In this document: positions 8,019 to 16,044 of the stretch, piece after piece
Layout of the letters: each line of letters begins with the position of its first letter
How positions within the stretch are numbered: the stretch's first letter is position 1
NCBI RefSeq assembly: GCF_019749295.1
Contig: NZ_JACWFG010000012.1
Span: 158,564-222,563 of the forward strand
Reading direction: 5' to 3'
Origin: Neobacillus niacini
GTDB taxonomy: Bacteria; Bacillota; Bacilli; Bacillales; Cytobacillaceae
DNA length: 64,000 nt
Made by a program: the position numbers and the translations under genes
Notes under the pieces: model-generated
Databases searched by the model: none
Seen by the model: only the letters and a program-made list of their open reading frames with translations
Told to the model about the DNA's origin: nothing

Positions 8019-9091
8019 GATTTTTTCTCCTCCCTTTTTTGCTTGCTGCCAGATAAAAGCTTAATACCTCCGCCAATTAACAGCACACAGACAATCCCTG
8101 TTTGAAAATATCTTTGAACCCAGTACATTAAATCAATCTGAATCATATTTGACAACATTGGGGCAAAAACAGGAATAACCACATTCACGAATAGATAATA
8201 AATTCCCATCGCTACTAAGCCAATTCCAACCCATTTTTGATGATTAATTAAGTAAGAAATGATTGGAACATCTTCAATTTCTTCCTCACCATATTTTGAA
8301 ACATTCTGCATTGCGTCGAAGAAGCTATAAAACCAGATAATCGGAATCAAAAACAAGAAGATTCCAAGACGTAAAATGTCTAAAATGTAAATTGAAAATA
8401 AAAAGGCTGCCATTAGCTGAATTCCACGTTTTTGTAAGCCTAGATACAGGTGTCCAGCCCCAGGGAAAATCGATAGGAAAGTGGCAATGGATTTACTCTT
8501 CTTTCCGTCTTCTCTTCGTGTTTCAAAGTCTTCAAAAATCGTCCGATCAATAAGCTCCTCGCCGCGTTGTTTTTTGTTTAACTGCTGTACTGAGTCAAAA
8601 AATCCGTATACCCAGATAATCGGTAATCCCGCTAGGAAAACAAGAAATTCTGAGCGGCTGCTAAGAGCTGTTATGAAAATCACCATAATACCAAGCCCCA
8701 AAAACGCTGCTAACAATGTGAGCCCCCGGTTCATCAGCCCCAGCTGAAAATGACCTAAACCAGGTACAAATGACAGCACAATGGTGTAAAAGCGTTCTGA
8801 CTCTTGTGTTGTCTGTGTTTGCGGCTCATCTGGGTTCACTGCTTTTAACACTTTCTTTTGCTTGGAAATTTGAACACCCAAGTCTATAAAGCTGACCAAA
8901 TAAATGAAGATACCTACCATAAAGCAAAGAATTGCCACTTCACCCGCGTTGGAGAATAACGCAATAACGGTAATGAATGCTAAACCCACTACAGACAGTA
9001 AGTAAAGTACCCCCCGAATCATGTTACCGAAATAAATATGACCGAGGCCGGGAAATAACGATAGTGTTAACGCCTTTGTTGAACTTTTCAT
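8015..9091 (-). CDS. multi-span membrane protein with three TM2-like modules
   Basis: 358 residues. The same module occurs three times. LSLFPGLGHIYFGNMIRG (11-28), LSFVPGLGHFQLGLMNRG (106-123) and LSIFPGAGHLYLGLQKRG (206-223) each begin a pair of TM helices. Each module ends in a D-x-x-x-Q helix (IDLGVQ near 69, FFDSVQ near 164, FFDAMQ near 265). The spacing is 96 and 100 residues. The PGxGH-Y-x-G-x-x-x-R-G signature resembles TM2-domain proteins. Two further TM helices and a basic tail follow. Starts and stops overlap neighbours by ATGA on both sides. The role is not known. As the third gene of the sigma operon it is a likely effector or co-regulator at the membrane. Confidence 0.72.
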   Translation of the reverse strand: MKSSTKALTLSLFPGLGHIYFGNMIRGVLYLLSVVGLAFITVIALFSNAGEVAILCFMVGIFIYLVSFIDLGVQISKQKKVLKAVNPDEPQTQTTQESERFYTIVLSFVPGLGHFQLGLMNRGLTLLAAFLGLGIMVIFITALSSRSEFLVFLAGLPIIWVYGFFDSVQQLNKKQRGEELIDRTIFEDFETRREDGKKSKSIATFLSIFPGAGHLYLGLQKRGIQLMAAFLFSIYILDILRLGIFLFLIPIIWFYSFFDAMQNVSKYGEEEIEDVPIISYLINHQKWVGIGLVAMGIYYLFVNVVIPVFAPMLSNMIQIDLMYWVQRYFQTGIVCVLLIGGGIKLLSGSKQKREEKKS

Positions 9092-9570
9092 TTTTTATTT
9101 GCCTCCTTTTTCTCTAAAGAATCCATCCATGCAAATGTCTTATCGATAACGCCTTCTGTCACTGTAAGCTTTTTTTCCTTACTATTCTGTGGTGCTTCTA
9201 CAGCACTTGCATACGTAGCAAGAGATTGGAACACTCCTGAAAAAGTAAGCAATAGTGTTGCAGCAGCTGCGATTAAATAGTGGAAAGATGCCTGCTGATA
9301 GAAGGGCTTTTTCGTTTTTACAGACTGCTTCACCGCTGCTGGTTTTTCAACGTCCTCTTTTTGCTTAGAAACCTCAGCCATTACCAGGTCTGTAAAGCTG
9401 GTTTCGTTTGAAAGGACTGGAAGTGATGATTCATGTTCTGTTATAGCCTGTAAGTATTGCTCTAAACATTGATCGCATGTATATAAATGACTTTCGAGTT
9501 CCTCACGGTTCTTATTACTGAAATCGTCTTTTACGTAACGCAGCCACTCATCATAACTGTAATGCTTCAT
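9088..9570 (-). CDS. anti-sigma factor with zinc-finger (ZAS) domain
   Basis: 160 residues. The N-terminal cytoplasmic domain carries HLYTCDQC, the H-x3-C-x2-C motif of zinc-containing anti-sigma factors (with an upstream His/Glu as fourth ligand). A linker and one TM helix (about 98-118) follow, and then ~40 extracytoplasmic residues. It should sequester the ECF sigma factor encoded immediately upstream and release it on an envelope signal. Start: the ATG overlaps the sigma stop as ATGA and has AAGGAGG 10 nt upstream. An in-frame start 12 codons earlier lies inside the sigma gene and is less likely. Confidence 0.85.
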   Translation of the reverse strand: MKHYSYDEWLRYVKDDFSNKNREELESHLYTCDQCLEQYLQAITEHESSLPVLSNETSFTDLVMAEVSKQKEDVEKPAAVKQSVKTKKPFYQQASFHYLIAAAATLLLTFSGVFQSLATYASAVEAPQNSKEKKLTVTEGVIDKTFAWMDSLEKKEANKK

Positions 9571-10112
9571 GAAAAATCGTCCTCCTTCCAATTCTTTTTC
9601 ATCCAAACCCGTGCCCGATATAGCTTTGTTTCAATTGTTTTCACCTGTACATTTTGTTCCTCTGCCAATTGCTGATAACTTTTTTCAGCTATATAGAAAC
9701 CATAGATAACATCACGATAATTCTCAGGCAGCTCATCAAGTCTTTTTCTTACGAGCGTTTGCCTTTCATTTATGATGAGTTCTTTCTCCACGCCATCCTT
9801 TGGAGTGCCAAATGCCTGCTGCTCCAAAGCCTCTATCACTTCTTCTTTTCTGCGTGCCTGCTTTCTCTTTATATCAATTGCATGATTTACAGCTATTCTC
9901 GTTATCCACGTCTTAAAGCCTTGATTTTCATATTGGGAGAGAGAAGTATAGATTTTCATGAATACTTCTTGGGCGGCATCTTCTGCTTCCTTTTGATCGC
10001 GTAGAACAGCAAAGATGGTCCGGAACACATCATTGCGGTATTTCTCAACCAAAAGGCGAAAGGCATGATCACTGCCGTCCACTACTTTTTGTATTAATAC
10101 TGAATCACTAAT
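9567..10112 (-). CDS. ECF (group IV) RNA polymerase sigma factor, apparent ATT start
   Basis: About 181 residues. Region sigma2 contains FRLLVEKYRNDVFRT and DAAQEVFMKIY, followed by a linker. Region sigma4 contains LPENYRDVIYGFY and the helix-turn-helix SYQQLAEEQNVQVKTIETKL. The nearest standard start, GTG at 10082, has no Shine-Dalgarno and would cut off the conserved first helix. The frame remains open upstream with SDSVLIQKVVDGSDHAF, which matches ECF N-termini. The codon at the right distance (6 nt) from GGGGGAG is ATT at 10112. The coordinates therefore assume ATT initiation. First gene of a five-gene chain with its anti-sigma factor. Which characterised ECF group it belongs to I cannot say. 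Confidence 0.85.
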   Translation of the reverse strand: MSDSVLIQKVVDGSDHAFRLLVEKYRNDVFRTIFAVLRDQKEAEDAAQEVFMKIYTSLSQYENQGFKTWITRIAVNHAIDIKRKQARRKEEVIEALEQQAFGTPKDGVEKELIINERQTLVRKRLDELPENYRDVIYGFYIAEKSYQQLAEEQNVQVKTIETKLYRARVWMKKNWKEDDFS

Positions 10113-10148
10113 CGCTCTCTCCCCCTTTCTTTCGCGACCTTCACTTAA

Positions 10149-10178
10149 TAGACGAGACGAACGTTCTAGACCCCTACA
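10149..10178 (-). promoter_or_regulatory. candidate ECF-type autoregulatory promoter
   Basis: On the minus strand TGTAGG, an 18-bp spacer and CGTCTA precede the sigma gene by about 35 bp. CGTC-type -10 elements are characteristic of ECF promoters. The -35 does not contain the usual AAC core, so the call is tentative. Confidence 0.3.
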
Positions 10179-10220
10179 CTTTTAAAAAAATATTTTTTCA
10201 TAAAATAAATACTAGCATAA

Positions 10221-10250
10221 AAAAACGTGCGGTATAGTCGCACGTTTTTG
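10221..10250 (-). terminator. bidirectional terminator after the methyltransferase gene
   Basis: ACGTGCG-gtatagt-CGCACGT flanked by A5 and T5 runs on both sides. It ends the methyltransferase transcript 27 bp beyond its stop. Confidence 0.85.
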
Positions 10251-10276
10251 GTATATATCTATTCTTTGATCTATTA

Positions 10277-11053
10277 TTACAGTTTTAATATACAAACATT
10301 ACACTCGTGTGGAATGACGAAGGGATCTTGATCAGAAATAGATTCTGATAAATCCTGAAGTGCTTTCATTCTAACACCCTCTTGTAATCCTGCAAGCCAG
10401 GAGACCGATTCCATTCTCTCTATCCAATCCTGCTTTGAAAAGGTAACACTGTAGTTAAGTTTATAAAAGTCACTCAATCCAAAACCATTCTTCTGCCATT
10501 CAGCAAACCATTCAATCGGAAAGCCGTTAATTCTCTGCATAGAATCCGCCTTTGAGCCAGCAGGTTTTAATCCGCCGCTAACATATTTAGATAATACTTC
10601 AAATGTCTTCTCAACTACTTCTGAACCAGCAAGAAAGCCAGAATCAATAACGATTAATGTTCCCTTTTCTCTTAATATTCGTTTTGTTTCTATAATCGCC
10701 TTTTCGCGGTCAAACCAATGCCAAGCACGCATAACTGTTACCAAATCAAACTGGGAATCTAATAAACCCGTATTTTCAGAAAAGCCTTGCACATATGGAA
10801 TACTATAGTTTCTTGTCTTATTAAAATCTATGGCAAGCTGGAGTAACTCCGCCGAAGGATCCACTCCTATGACATCTGCTTTCCTCATTGCCATCTTTCT
10901 TGATAAGGCTCCTGTACCACAGCCAATATCTGCAACTTTTTTCCCATCCAAAGAAATTCCGCGGATGAATAGACTATCCATTAAACTTACGGGAATATCT
11001 TCTCTCGCTTTCGCATAACTTTTAGCAACTTGACCAAAATCTATCTGTCCCAT
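10277..11053 (-). CDS. class I SAM-dependent methyltransferase, substrate unknown
   Basis: 258 residues with a Rossmann-fold methyltransferase core: motif I VADIGCGTGALSRKMA (about 40-55), the acidic residue of motif II in VIGVDPS, and motif IV in FDLVTVMRAWHWFD. The AWHWFD stretch is common in the Methyltransf_11 family, which includes UbiE-like and many small-molecule enzymes. There is no TM segment. It stands alone, divergent from plsY by 109 bp. The substrate cannot be inferred. Confidence 0.8.
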   Translation of the reverse strand: MGQIDFGQVAKSYAKAREDIPVSLMDSLFIRGISLDGKKVADIGCGTGALSRKMAMRKADVIGVDPSAELLQLAIDFNKTRNYSIPYVQGFSENTGLLDSQFDLVTVMRAWHWFDREKAIIETKRILREKGTLIVIDSGFLAGSEVVEKTFEVLSKYVSGGLKPAGSKADSMQRINGFPIEWFAEWQKNGFGLSDFYKLNYSVTFSKQDWIERMESVSWLAGLQEGVRMKALQDLSESISDQDPFVIPHECNVCILKL

Positions 11054-11162
11054 GTCGGTCGCTCCTTTTATATTTCCTTTTTAAGGAATCATTAAAATCA
11101 TACCATTGTATTATGGTAAAATGCTATTGTTATAGAAGATACTCTGACAAAGGAATGATGAT

Positions 11163-11789
11163 ATGCTTTGGTTGTTACTGCTTTCCTCCTATTTGATTGG
11201 AAGCATTCCGACTGCGCTGATTGTGGGCAAGCTGGTATTCGGAGTTGATATTCGCGACCATGGAAGTAAAAATCCGGGTGCCACCAACACGTTAAGGGTT
11301 CTTGGAAAAGGATCTGCCATTATCGTGGTCCTTGTTGATATTGGTAAGGGGGCACTTGCTGCTTACCTGCCTTTATACTTCAACCTTGATGTTGAACCAC
11401 TTTACTTTGGTCTTTTAGCGGTAGTAGGACACTGCTTCCCTATTTTTGCCGGCTTCCGCGGTGGAAAAGCCATCGCAACAACTGCTGGAACTTTAGCAGT
11501 AGCAAATTTCCCGCTGGCTTTAATTGCTTATGTAACGTTTTTCTTAGTGATCTATTTATCAAAGTATGTATTTTTGGGCTCTATTTCGGTTGGGCTCAGC
11601 CTTTTGATTTATTCTTACTTTTCTTCTGAAGTCGATTTTGAACTTATCTTTTTATTTTTCACTTTATTTCTAATTTATCTTCACCGCTCTAATATTCGTA
11701 ATCTCATCTTAGGAATTGAACCGAAATTTAATGATAAGAATCTTATCAATGACCGTATTCCCCCAAAAAACAGTAATTTTAAAATGTAA
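11163..11789 (+). CDS. plsY: acyl-phosphate:glycerol-3-phosphate acyltransferase PlsY
   Basis: 208 residues, five TM helices. All three PlsY motifs are present: SYLIGSIPTALIVGK (motif 1), GSKNPGATNTLRVLG (motif 2) and GHCFPIFAGFRGGK (motif 3). The enzyme transfers acyl groups from acyl phosphate to sn-glycerol-3-phosphate to form lysophosphatidate, the first step of phospholipid synthesis. The C-terminal tail is charged and ~20 residues longer than the core. RBS AAAGGA lies 8 nt before ATG. Bacillaceae often carry more than one plsY; whether this is the main copy or a paralogue cannot be told here. Confidence 0.92.
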   Translation: MLWLLLLSSYLIGSIPTALIVGKLVFGVDIRDHGSKNPGATNTLRVLGKGSAIIVVLVDIGKGALAAYLPLYFNLDVEPLYFGLLAVVGHCFPIFAGFRGGKAIATTAGTLAVANFPLALIAYVTFFLVIYLSKYVFLGSISVGLSLLIYSYFSSEVDFELIFLFFTLFLIYLHRSNIRNLILGIEPKFNDKNLINDRIPPKNSNFKM

Positions 11790-11824
11790 AAAGAATCCCT
11801 GGCTGCTGTCAGGGATTCTTTATT
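11790..11824 (+). terminator. bidirectional terminator between plsY and the thioredoxin-fold gene
   Basis: AAAGAATCCCTG-gctgctgt-CAGGGATTCTTT serves both convergent genes. Confidence 0.88.
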
Positions 11825-11825
11825 T

Positions 11826-12386
11826 TTACAAGATGGCTGTCATAATACTGTTGGCTACTGTTTGCCAAATAGATGAATCATTCTGATAAGATGCCCCAAG
11901 AGTTTTGTATAATGCCATTTGCTTCTCTTGGAAATCAGGAGCTTCCTTATCAGGCAGTTCTGCACGGCCCTTTTCTACAAGAGCTTGCATTTCTGGTGCA
12001 CGCGGTCCCCAAACTCCCACTTCATTACCATCTTGATCAATGAAAATAAAGATCGGAATCGCTCTTGAGGTACCATTCGTTAAATATTGGTCCATTAACT
12101 CAAGGTTTTGATCCCTTAATACAAAACGAACCTCTATATTGGCTGCTTCAGCCACTTTTAGTAACACCGGGTTATTTAGCATGGCGTCACCACACCAATC
12201 CTCCGTAAGAACAATAGCTCTTAATTTTTTGGACTGGATTGCTTCAAGTTTCTTTTTATCACCTTGTGTTAACTCAAAGCGATCATAAATAGAAGTCATT
12301 TCTTCTTTATTTCGAGTCATTGAGCTTATGTACTCATCTTTCGTTAAACCCTTTTGAAACCAAGAATTTAATTCCAAATTAAACAC
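11826..12386 (-). CDS. thioredoxin-fold protein (Thioredoxin_9-like)
   Basis: 186 residues, cytoplasmic. A central thioredoxin fold carries EDWCGDA (about 63-69) in place of the usual WCGPC, so it has only the first cysteine of the CxxC motif. The cis-proline loop SRAIPIFIFID is present. Family members (COG0526 relatives in Bacillaceae) are small thiol proteins of unknown role. With one active-site cysteine it cannot act as a classical dithiol reductant. Monothiol or bacillithiol-linked chemistry is possible, which is inference. It is monocistronic and convergent with plsY. Confidence 0.75.
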   Translation of the reverse strand: MFNLELNSWFQKGLTKDEYISSMTRNKEEMTSIYDRFELTQGDKKKLEAIQSKKLRAIVLTEDWCGDAMLNNPVLLKVAEAANIEVRFVLRDQNLELMDQYLTNGTSRAIPIFIFIDQDGNEVGVWGPRAPEMQALVEKGRAELPDKEAPDFQEKQMALYKTLGASYQNDSSIWQTVANSIMTAIL

Positions 12387-12534
12387 TCCCTTCTATTTCT
12401 TTTATCATAGCCCTTTCAATTCTTAGTTACAAATGAAAGGATTTCTACCTTTTGTACTACTATTCCAAGAGCATTTTAACCTATTTTAAAAAAGTAAAAA
12501 AATAGTAGTAGATATAGTTATACCTAGTTGCTAG

Positions 12535-12558
12535 AATATTTTATATATATAAAATATT
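12535..12558. promoter_or_regulatory. 24-bp perfect AT palindrome in the putP upstream region
   Basis: AATATTTTATAT followed by its exact reverse complement, centred 51 bp before the putP start. It may be an operator or simply overlap the promoter; it includes several -10-like hexamers. Confidence 0.4.
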
Positions 12559-12597
12559 ATTTTAATTTATTCCTAACATAACTAAGGGGGCAAAAGG

Positions 12598-14075
12598 ATG
12601 TCCAATGAAACACTACAGCTTGTATCCATTGGTATTTACCTTGCGATGATGCTTTTTATCGGATGGTATTCTTATCGAAAGACTAGAAATCTAACAGACT
12701 ATATGCTTGGAGGCAGGTCTTTAGGACCTGCTGTAACTGCATTAAGTGCTGGAGCCGCTGATATGAGCGGGTGGCTATTAATGGGTTTACCAGGAGGAAT
12801 TTATGTAACTGGTTTAGCAGATGCATGGATTGCAATTGGTTTAACAATTGGAGCATATCTTAATTGGTTATTAATTGCACCTCGCCTTCGCTCCTATACT
12901 CAGGTTGCCAACGATTCAATTACGATTCCAAGTTTCCTAGAAAACCGTTTTAAAGACAACACCAAACTCCTACGGATTGTATCTGGTATCGTTATTCTAA
13001 TCTTCTTTACTTTCTATGTTTCCTCAGGTTTAGTATCTGGAGCAGTCTTTTTTGAAAGTTCCTTTGGAACAAGCTACCTTACAGGACTTTTAATTGTCGG
13101 TGGTGTTACCATTGCTTACACATTATTTGGCGGGTTTCTTGCCGTTAGTTACACCGACTTTATTCAAGGATTAATGATGTTGATTGCCCTGCTTCTTATT
13201 CCCGCAATGGAATCTTTGCAGTAGGTGGTCCTGCAGAAACGTTTGACACGATTCGTGCTATTGATCCAACATATCTTGATTTCTTTAAAGGAACAACAAC
13301 TTTAGGGATAATTTCTGCTATGGCTTGGGGACTTGGTTATTTTGGTCAGCCGCATATCATTGTACGTTTCATGGCCATTACAACGATAAAAGAAACAAAA
13401 AGTGCCCGCCGCATTGGTATGGGCTGGATGATATTCTCGCTAATAGGTACCATCTTTACTGGATTCATTGGTATAGCTTACTTCCATAATAATCCACAAC
13501 ATAAATTAGAGAACCCAGAGGCGGTATTTATTGAACTAAGTCAGATTCTATTCCATCCCTTATTTGCTGGATTTGCTTTAGCAGCCATTCTTGCAGCCAT
13601 TATGAGTACTATTTCATCACAATTAATCGTTACATCGAGTGCATTAGTTGAAGACTTATATAAAGTAATCATGAACAAAAAGGCATCCGACAAACAACTA
13701 GTCTTTTTAGGAAGAATGGCTGTTCTTTTGGTAGCAGTTGTTGCTGCCATCCTTGCTCTTGATCAAAACAACACCATCCTAGACCTTGTAGCATATGCAT
13801 GGGCAGGCTTCGGAGCTGCCTTTGGTCCAATTATTATTCTTAGCTTGTTCTGGAAGAAGATGACCAACTGGGGTGCTCTATCCGGTATGATTGTGGGTGC
13901 TATAACCGTTATTGTTTGGAAAAACGTTGGACTTGGTGAAACTCTTTATGAAATCGTACCTGGTTTCGTTTTTAACTTAATCGTTTCTTATATCATCAGC
14001 ATAATTACGTATAGGAAAAATGATGCCATTGAAAAGGAATTTAATGAAAGTGTAAGCCTATTAAAAAAGGAATAG
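12598..14075 (+). pseudogene. putP: sodium/proline symporter (PutP/OpuE family), frameshifted
   Basis: The first frame (12598-13224) encodes the N-terminal ~200 residues with LTDYMLGGRSLGPAVTALSAGA, the SSS-family sodium/solute signature. It ends prematurely as ...LIPAMESLQ. The frame then continues without interruption in another phase from about 13203 (GIFAVGGPAETFDTIRAIDPT...) to 14075, and includes AWGLGYFGQPHI. Restoring one missing base (or removing two) near 13200-13207 gives ~492 residues, the normal PutP length. All other conserved parts are intact. The lesion is therefore very recent or a sequencing error. RBS AAGGGGG is good. It probably imported proline for osmoprotection or catabolism; rocA for proline/arginine catabolism is in the same window. 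Confidence 0.88.
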
Positions 14076-14087
14076 AGTTTTTCAGAA

Positions 14088-14118
14088 ATGCCTGGATATC
14101 AAAACCCGGGTATTTTTT
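14088..14118 (+). terminator. terminator of putP
   Basis: ATGCCTGG pairs with CCGGGTAT (two G-U pairs) and is followed by TTTTTTAT, 12 bp after the putP stop. Confidence 0.75.
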
Positions 14119-14152
14119 ATCTTTCTGACTGACAAGGTTCTCCTTTTACTTG

Positions 14153-14493
14153 CTAATCAAACGTTTGATTAGTTTTGATCCTACCCTTAATACTAAAGCT
14201 TTTTACTTTTAAAAACGGTAGAATTATGTCATTTAACCAATCATTTGATTAAATAGCGATGAAATGCTTAAACGAAAGGCTTTTTGTTCAAATCCTAGTA
14301 AACTTATTGTCGATTTATCGGTCTGAATCCATTACATTATCATTCTTGGCAAGTAATCAGTAACCACCCGACAATAATCCCCAGCGTAATTACTAATCAA
14401 ACGTTTGATTAAAAAGTACCTCACCCCTTATTATTAAAAGCTTTCAGAAGAAAATAGGGTTGAATTATGTCGACTAATCAAACGTTTGATTAG
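14153..14493. repeat. cluster of CTAATCAAACGTTTGATTAG palindromes in a duplicated segment
   Basis: The 20-bp perfect palindrome occurs at 14153-14172 and 14474-14493, with a one-base variant at 14393-14412 and a degenerate copy at about 14235-14253. The copies form two pairs 81-82 bp apart. The sequence between the members of each pair is similar (an AAGCTTT block, then GAATTATGTC just before the right-hand palindrome). This is a diverged direct duplication of ~100 bp. No coding frame is present in the 529-bp gap between putP and gatB. The palindromes look like binding sites for a dimeric regulator (TetR or LacI size); the function is unknown. Confidence 0.85.
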
Positions 14494-14563
14494 TTTTAAT
14501 TAAACCCGTATATTTATGCGTTTTCCTGGGAAATCTTCAAAAATATTTGTCGATTTTTTTACG

Positions 14564-14596
14564 ACAAAAAAACTGGCAGTATGAATTCTGCCAGCT
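14564..14596 (-). terminator. terminator of gatCAB
   Basis: CTGGCAG-aattcata-CTGCCAG on the minus strand is followed by T7. A second hairpin TTTGTCG/CGACAAA lies just beyond. Confidence 0.85.
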
Positions 14597-14604
14597 TCGT
14601 ATTT

Positions 14605-16032
14605 TTATCGCTTGCCCAATTCCTGCTGCAATAATTGATTGACCATTTGTGGATTCGCCTGTCCCTTTGTAGCCTTCATTAGCTGCCCAACGAGGAAACC
14701 TACTGCCTTATTTTTACCATTTTTAAAGTCCTCAATCGATTGTGGATTAGCATCAAGTACCTCAGAAATTATCTTAAGCAGTGTTCCTTCATCGGAAATT
14801 TGAACAAGACCTTTTTCTTTCACTATAGCTTCTGCATCGCCGCCGTTTTCAATCAGTTCTTTAAAAACAGTCTTAGCAATTTTTGAAGAAATTGTTCCGT
14901 TCTCGATAAGCTTAATCATGCTGGCTAGGCCTTCAGGAGTTAAAGCTATTTGGTGAAGCTCTTTTCCCTCAGCATTCAGGTAAGCCGAAACATCTCCCAT
15001 GATCCAGTTAGAAGCGAGTTTCGCCTCTGCACCTGCTGCCACAGTTCCTTCAAAGAAATCTGCCATTTCTTTCGTTACTGTTAATACTTTAGCATCATAA
15101 ACAGGTAATCCCAGCTCCTCTACATAACGCTTTTGGCGCTGGTCCGGAAGTTCAGGAATCTCAGCAGCAATTGCGGCCTTCCATCCCTCATCGATAAAGA
15201 TATCAAGCAGGTCTGGTTCAGGGAAGTATCGATAATCATCCGATCCTTCTTTAACGCGCATTAGCAATGTAGCACCGGTTGCTTCATCAAATCTGCGCGT
15301 CTCCTGATCAATTTTCCCGCCGCTTGTGATAACCTCACGCTGACGCTTCTCTTCAAATTCCAGACCTTTACGGACGAAGTTAAAAGAGTTTAAGTTCTTC
15401 AATTCTGTTTTCGTTCCAAACTCTTCCTGTCCCACTGGGCGAATGGAAATATTAGCATCACAGCGTAGTGAGCCCTCTTCCATTTTACAATCAGATACTC
15501 CAGTGTACTGGATAATTGATTTTAATTTTTCAAGATAAGCATATGCTTCATCAGGAGTTCGGATATCCGGCTCAGATACAATTTCTACAAGCGGGGTGCC
15601 CTGGCGGTTATAATCCACTAGAGAATAACCATTGCCATGGCTTAATTTCCCTGCATCCTCTTCTAGATGAATCCTCGTAATACCTATCCTTTTTGTGTAG
15701 CCATTAACCTCAATCTCAATCCAGCCATGCTCCCCAATCGGTTTATCAAATTGGGATATCTGATATGCCTTCGGATTATCTGGATAAAAGTAGTTCTTAC
15801 GGTCAAATTTTGTATGAGAGGCCACCTGGCAATTCAAGGCCATTGCCGCCTTCATTCCGTATTCTACTGCCTTTTTATTTAGAACAGGCAGCACCCCGGG
15901 ATAGCCAAGATCAATTACACTTGTATTCGTATTTGGCTCCGACCCAAAATGGTTTGGGCTTGCTGAAAAGATTTTCGAATCTGTCTTTAACTCTACATGC
16001 ACTTCAAGTCCAATCACTGTTTCAAATTCCAT
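14605..16032 (-). CDS. gatB: Asp-tRNA(Asn)/Glu-tRNA(Gln) amidotransferase subunit B
   Basis: 475 residues. The start is the ATG 8 nt after GGGGGTG; a GTG three codons upstream overlaps the Shine-Dalgarno. The N-terminal kinase/cradle domain begins [33 protein letters not shown] and the tRNA-binding YqeY-like tail ([12 protein letters not shown]) are present. GatB phosphorylates the Glu or Asp side chain on the mischarged tRNA and binds the tRNA, while GatA delivers ammonia. Third gene of gatC-gatA-gatB. Length and domains are normal. Confidence 0.97.
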   Translation of the reverse strand: MEFETVIGLEVHVELKTDSKIFSASPNHFGSEPNTNTSVIDLGYPGVLPVLNKKAVEYGMKAAMALNCQVASHTKFDRKNYFYPDNPKAYQISQFDKPIGEHGWIEIEVNGYTKRIGITRIHLEEDAGKLSHGNGYSLVDYNRQGTPLVEIVSEPDIRTPDEAYAYLEKLKSIIQYTGVSDCKMEEGSLRCDANISIRPVGQEEFGTKTELKNLNSFNFVRKGLEFEEKRQREVITSGGKIDQETRRFDEATGATLLMRVKEGSDDYRYFPEPDLLDIFIDEGWKAAIAAEIPELPDQRQKRYVEELGLPVYDAKVLTVTKEMADFFEGTVAAGAEAKLASNWIMGDVSAYLNAEGKELHQIALTPEGLASMIKLIENGTISSKIAKTVFKELIENGGDAEAIVKEKGLVQISDEGTLLKIISEVLDANPQSIEDFKNGKNKAVGFLVGQLMKATKGQANPQMVNQLLQQELGKR

Positions 16033-16044
16033 TGTTTTCACCCC

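Noticed and set aside
14547..14571. TTTGTCG/CGACAAA hairpin as a second gatB terminator
   Set aside because: It is A/T flanked, but the CTGGCAG stem with T7 immediately before it already explains termination; it may only add to it.
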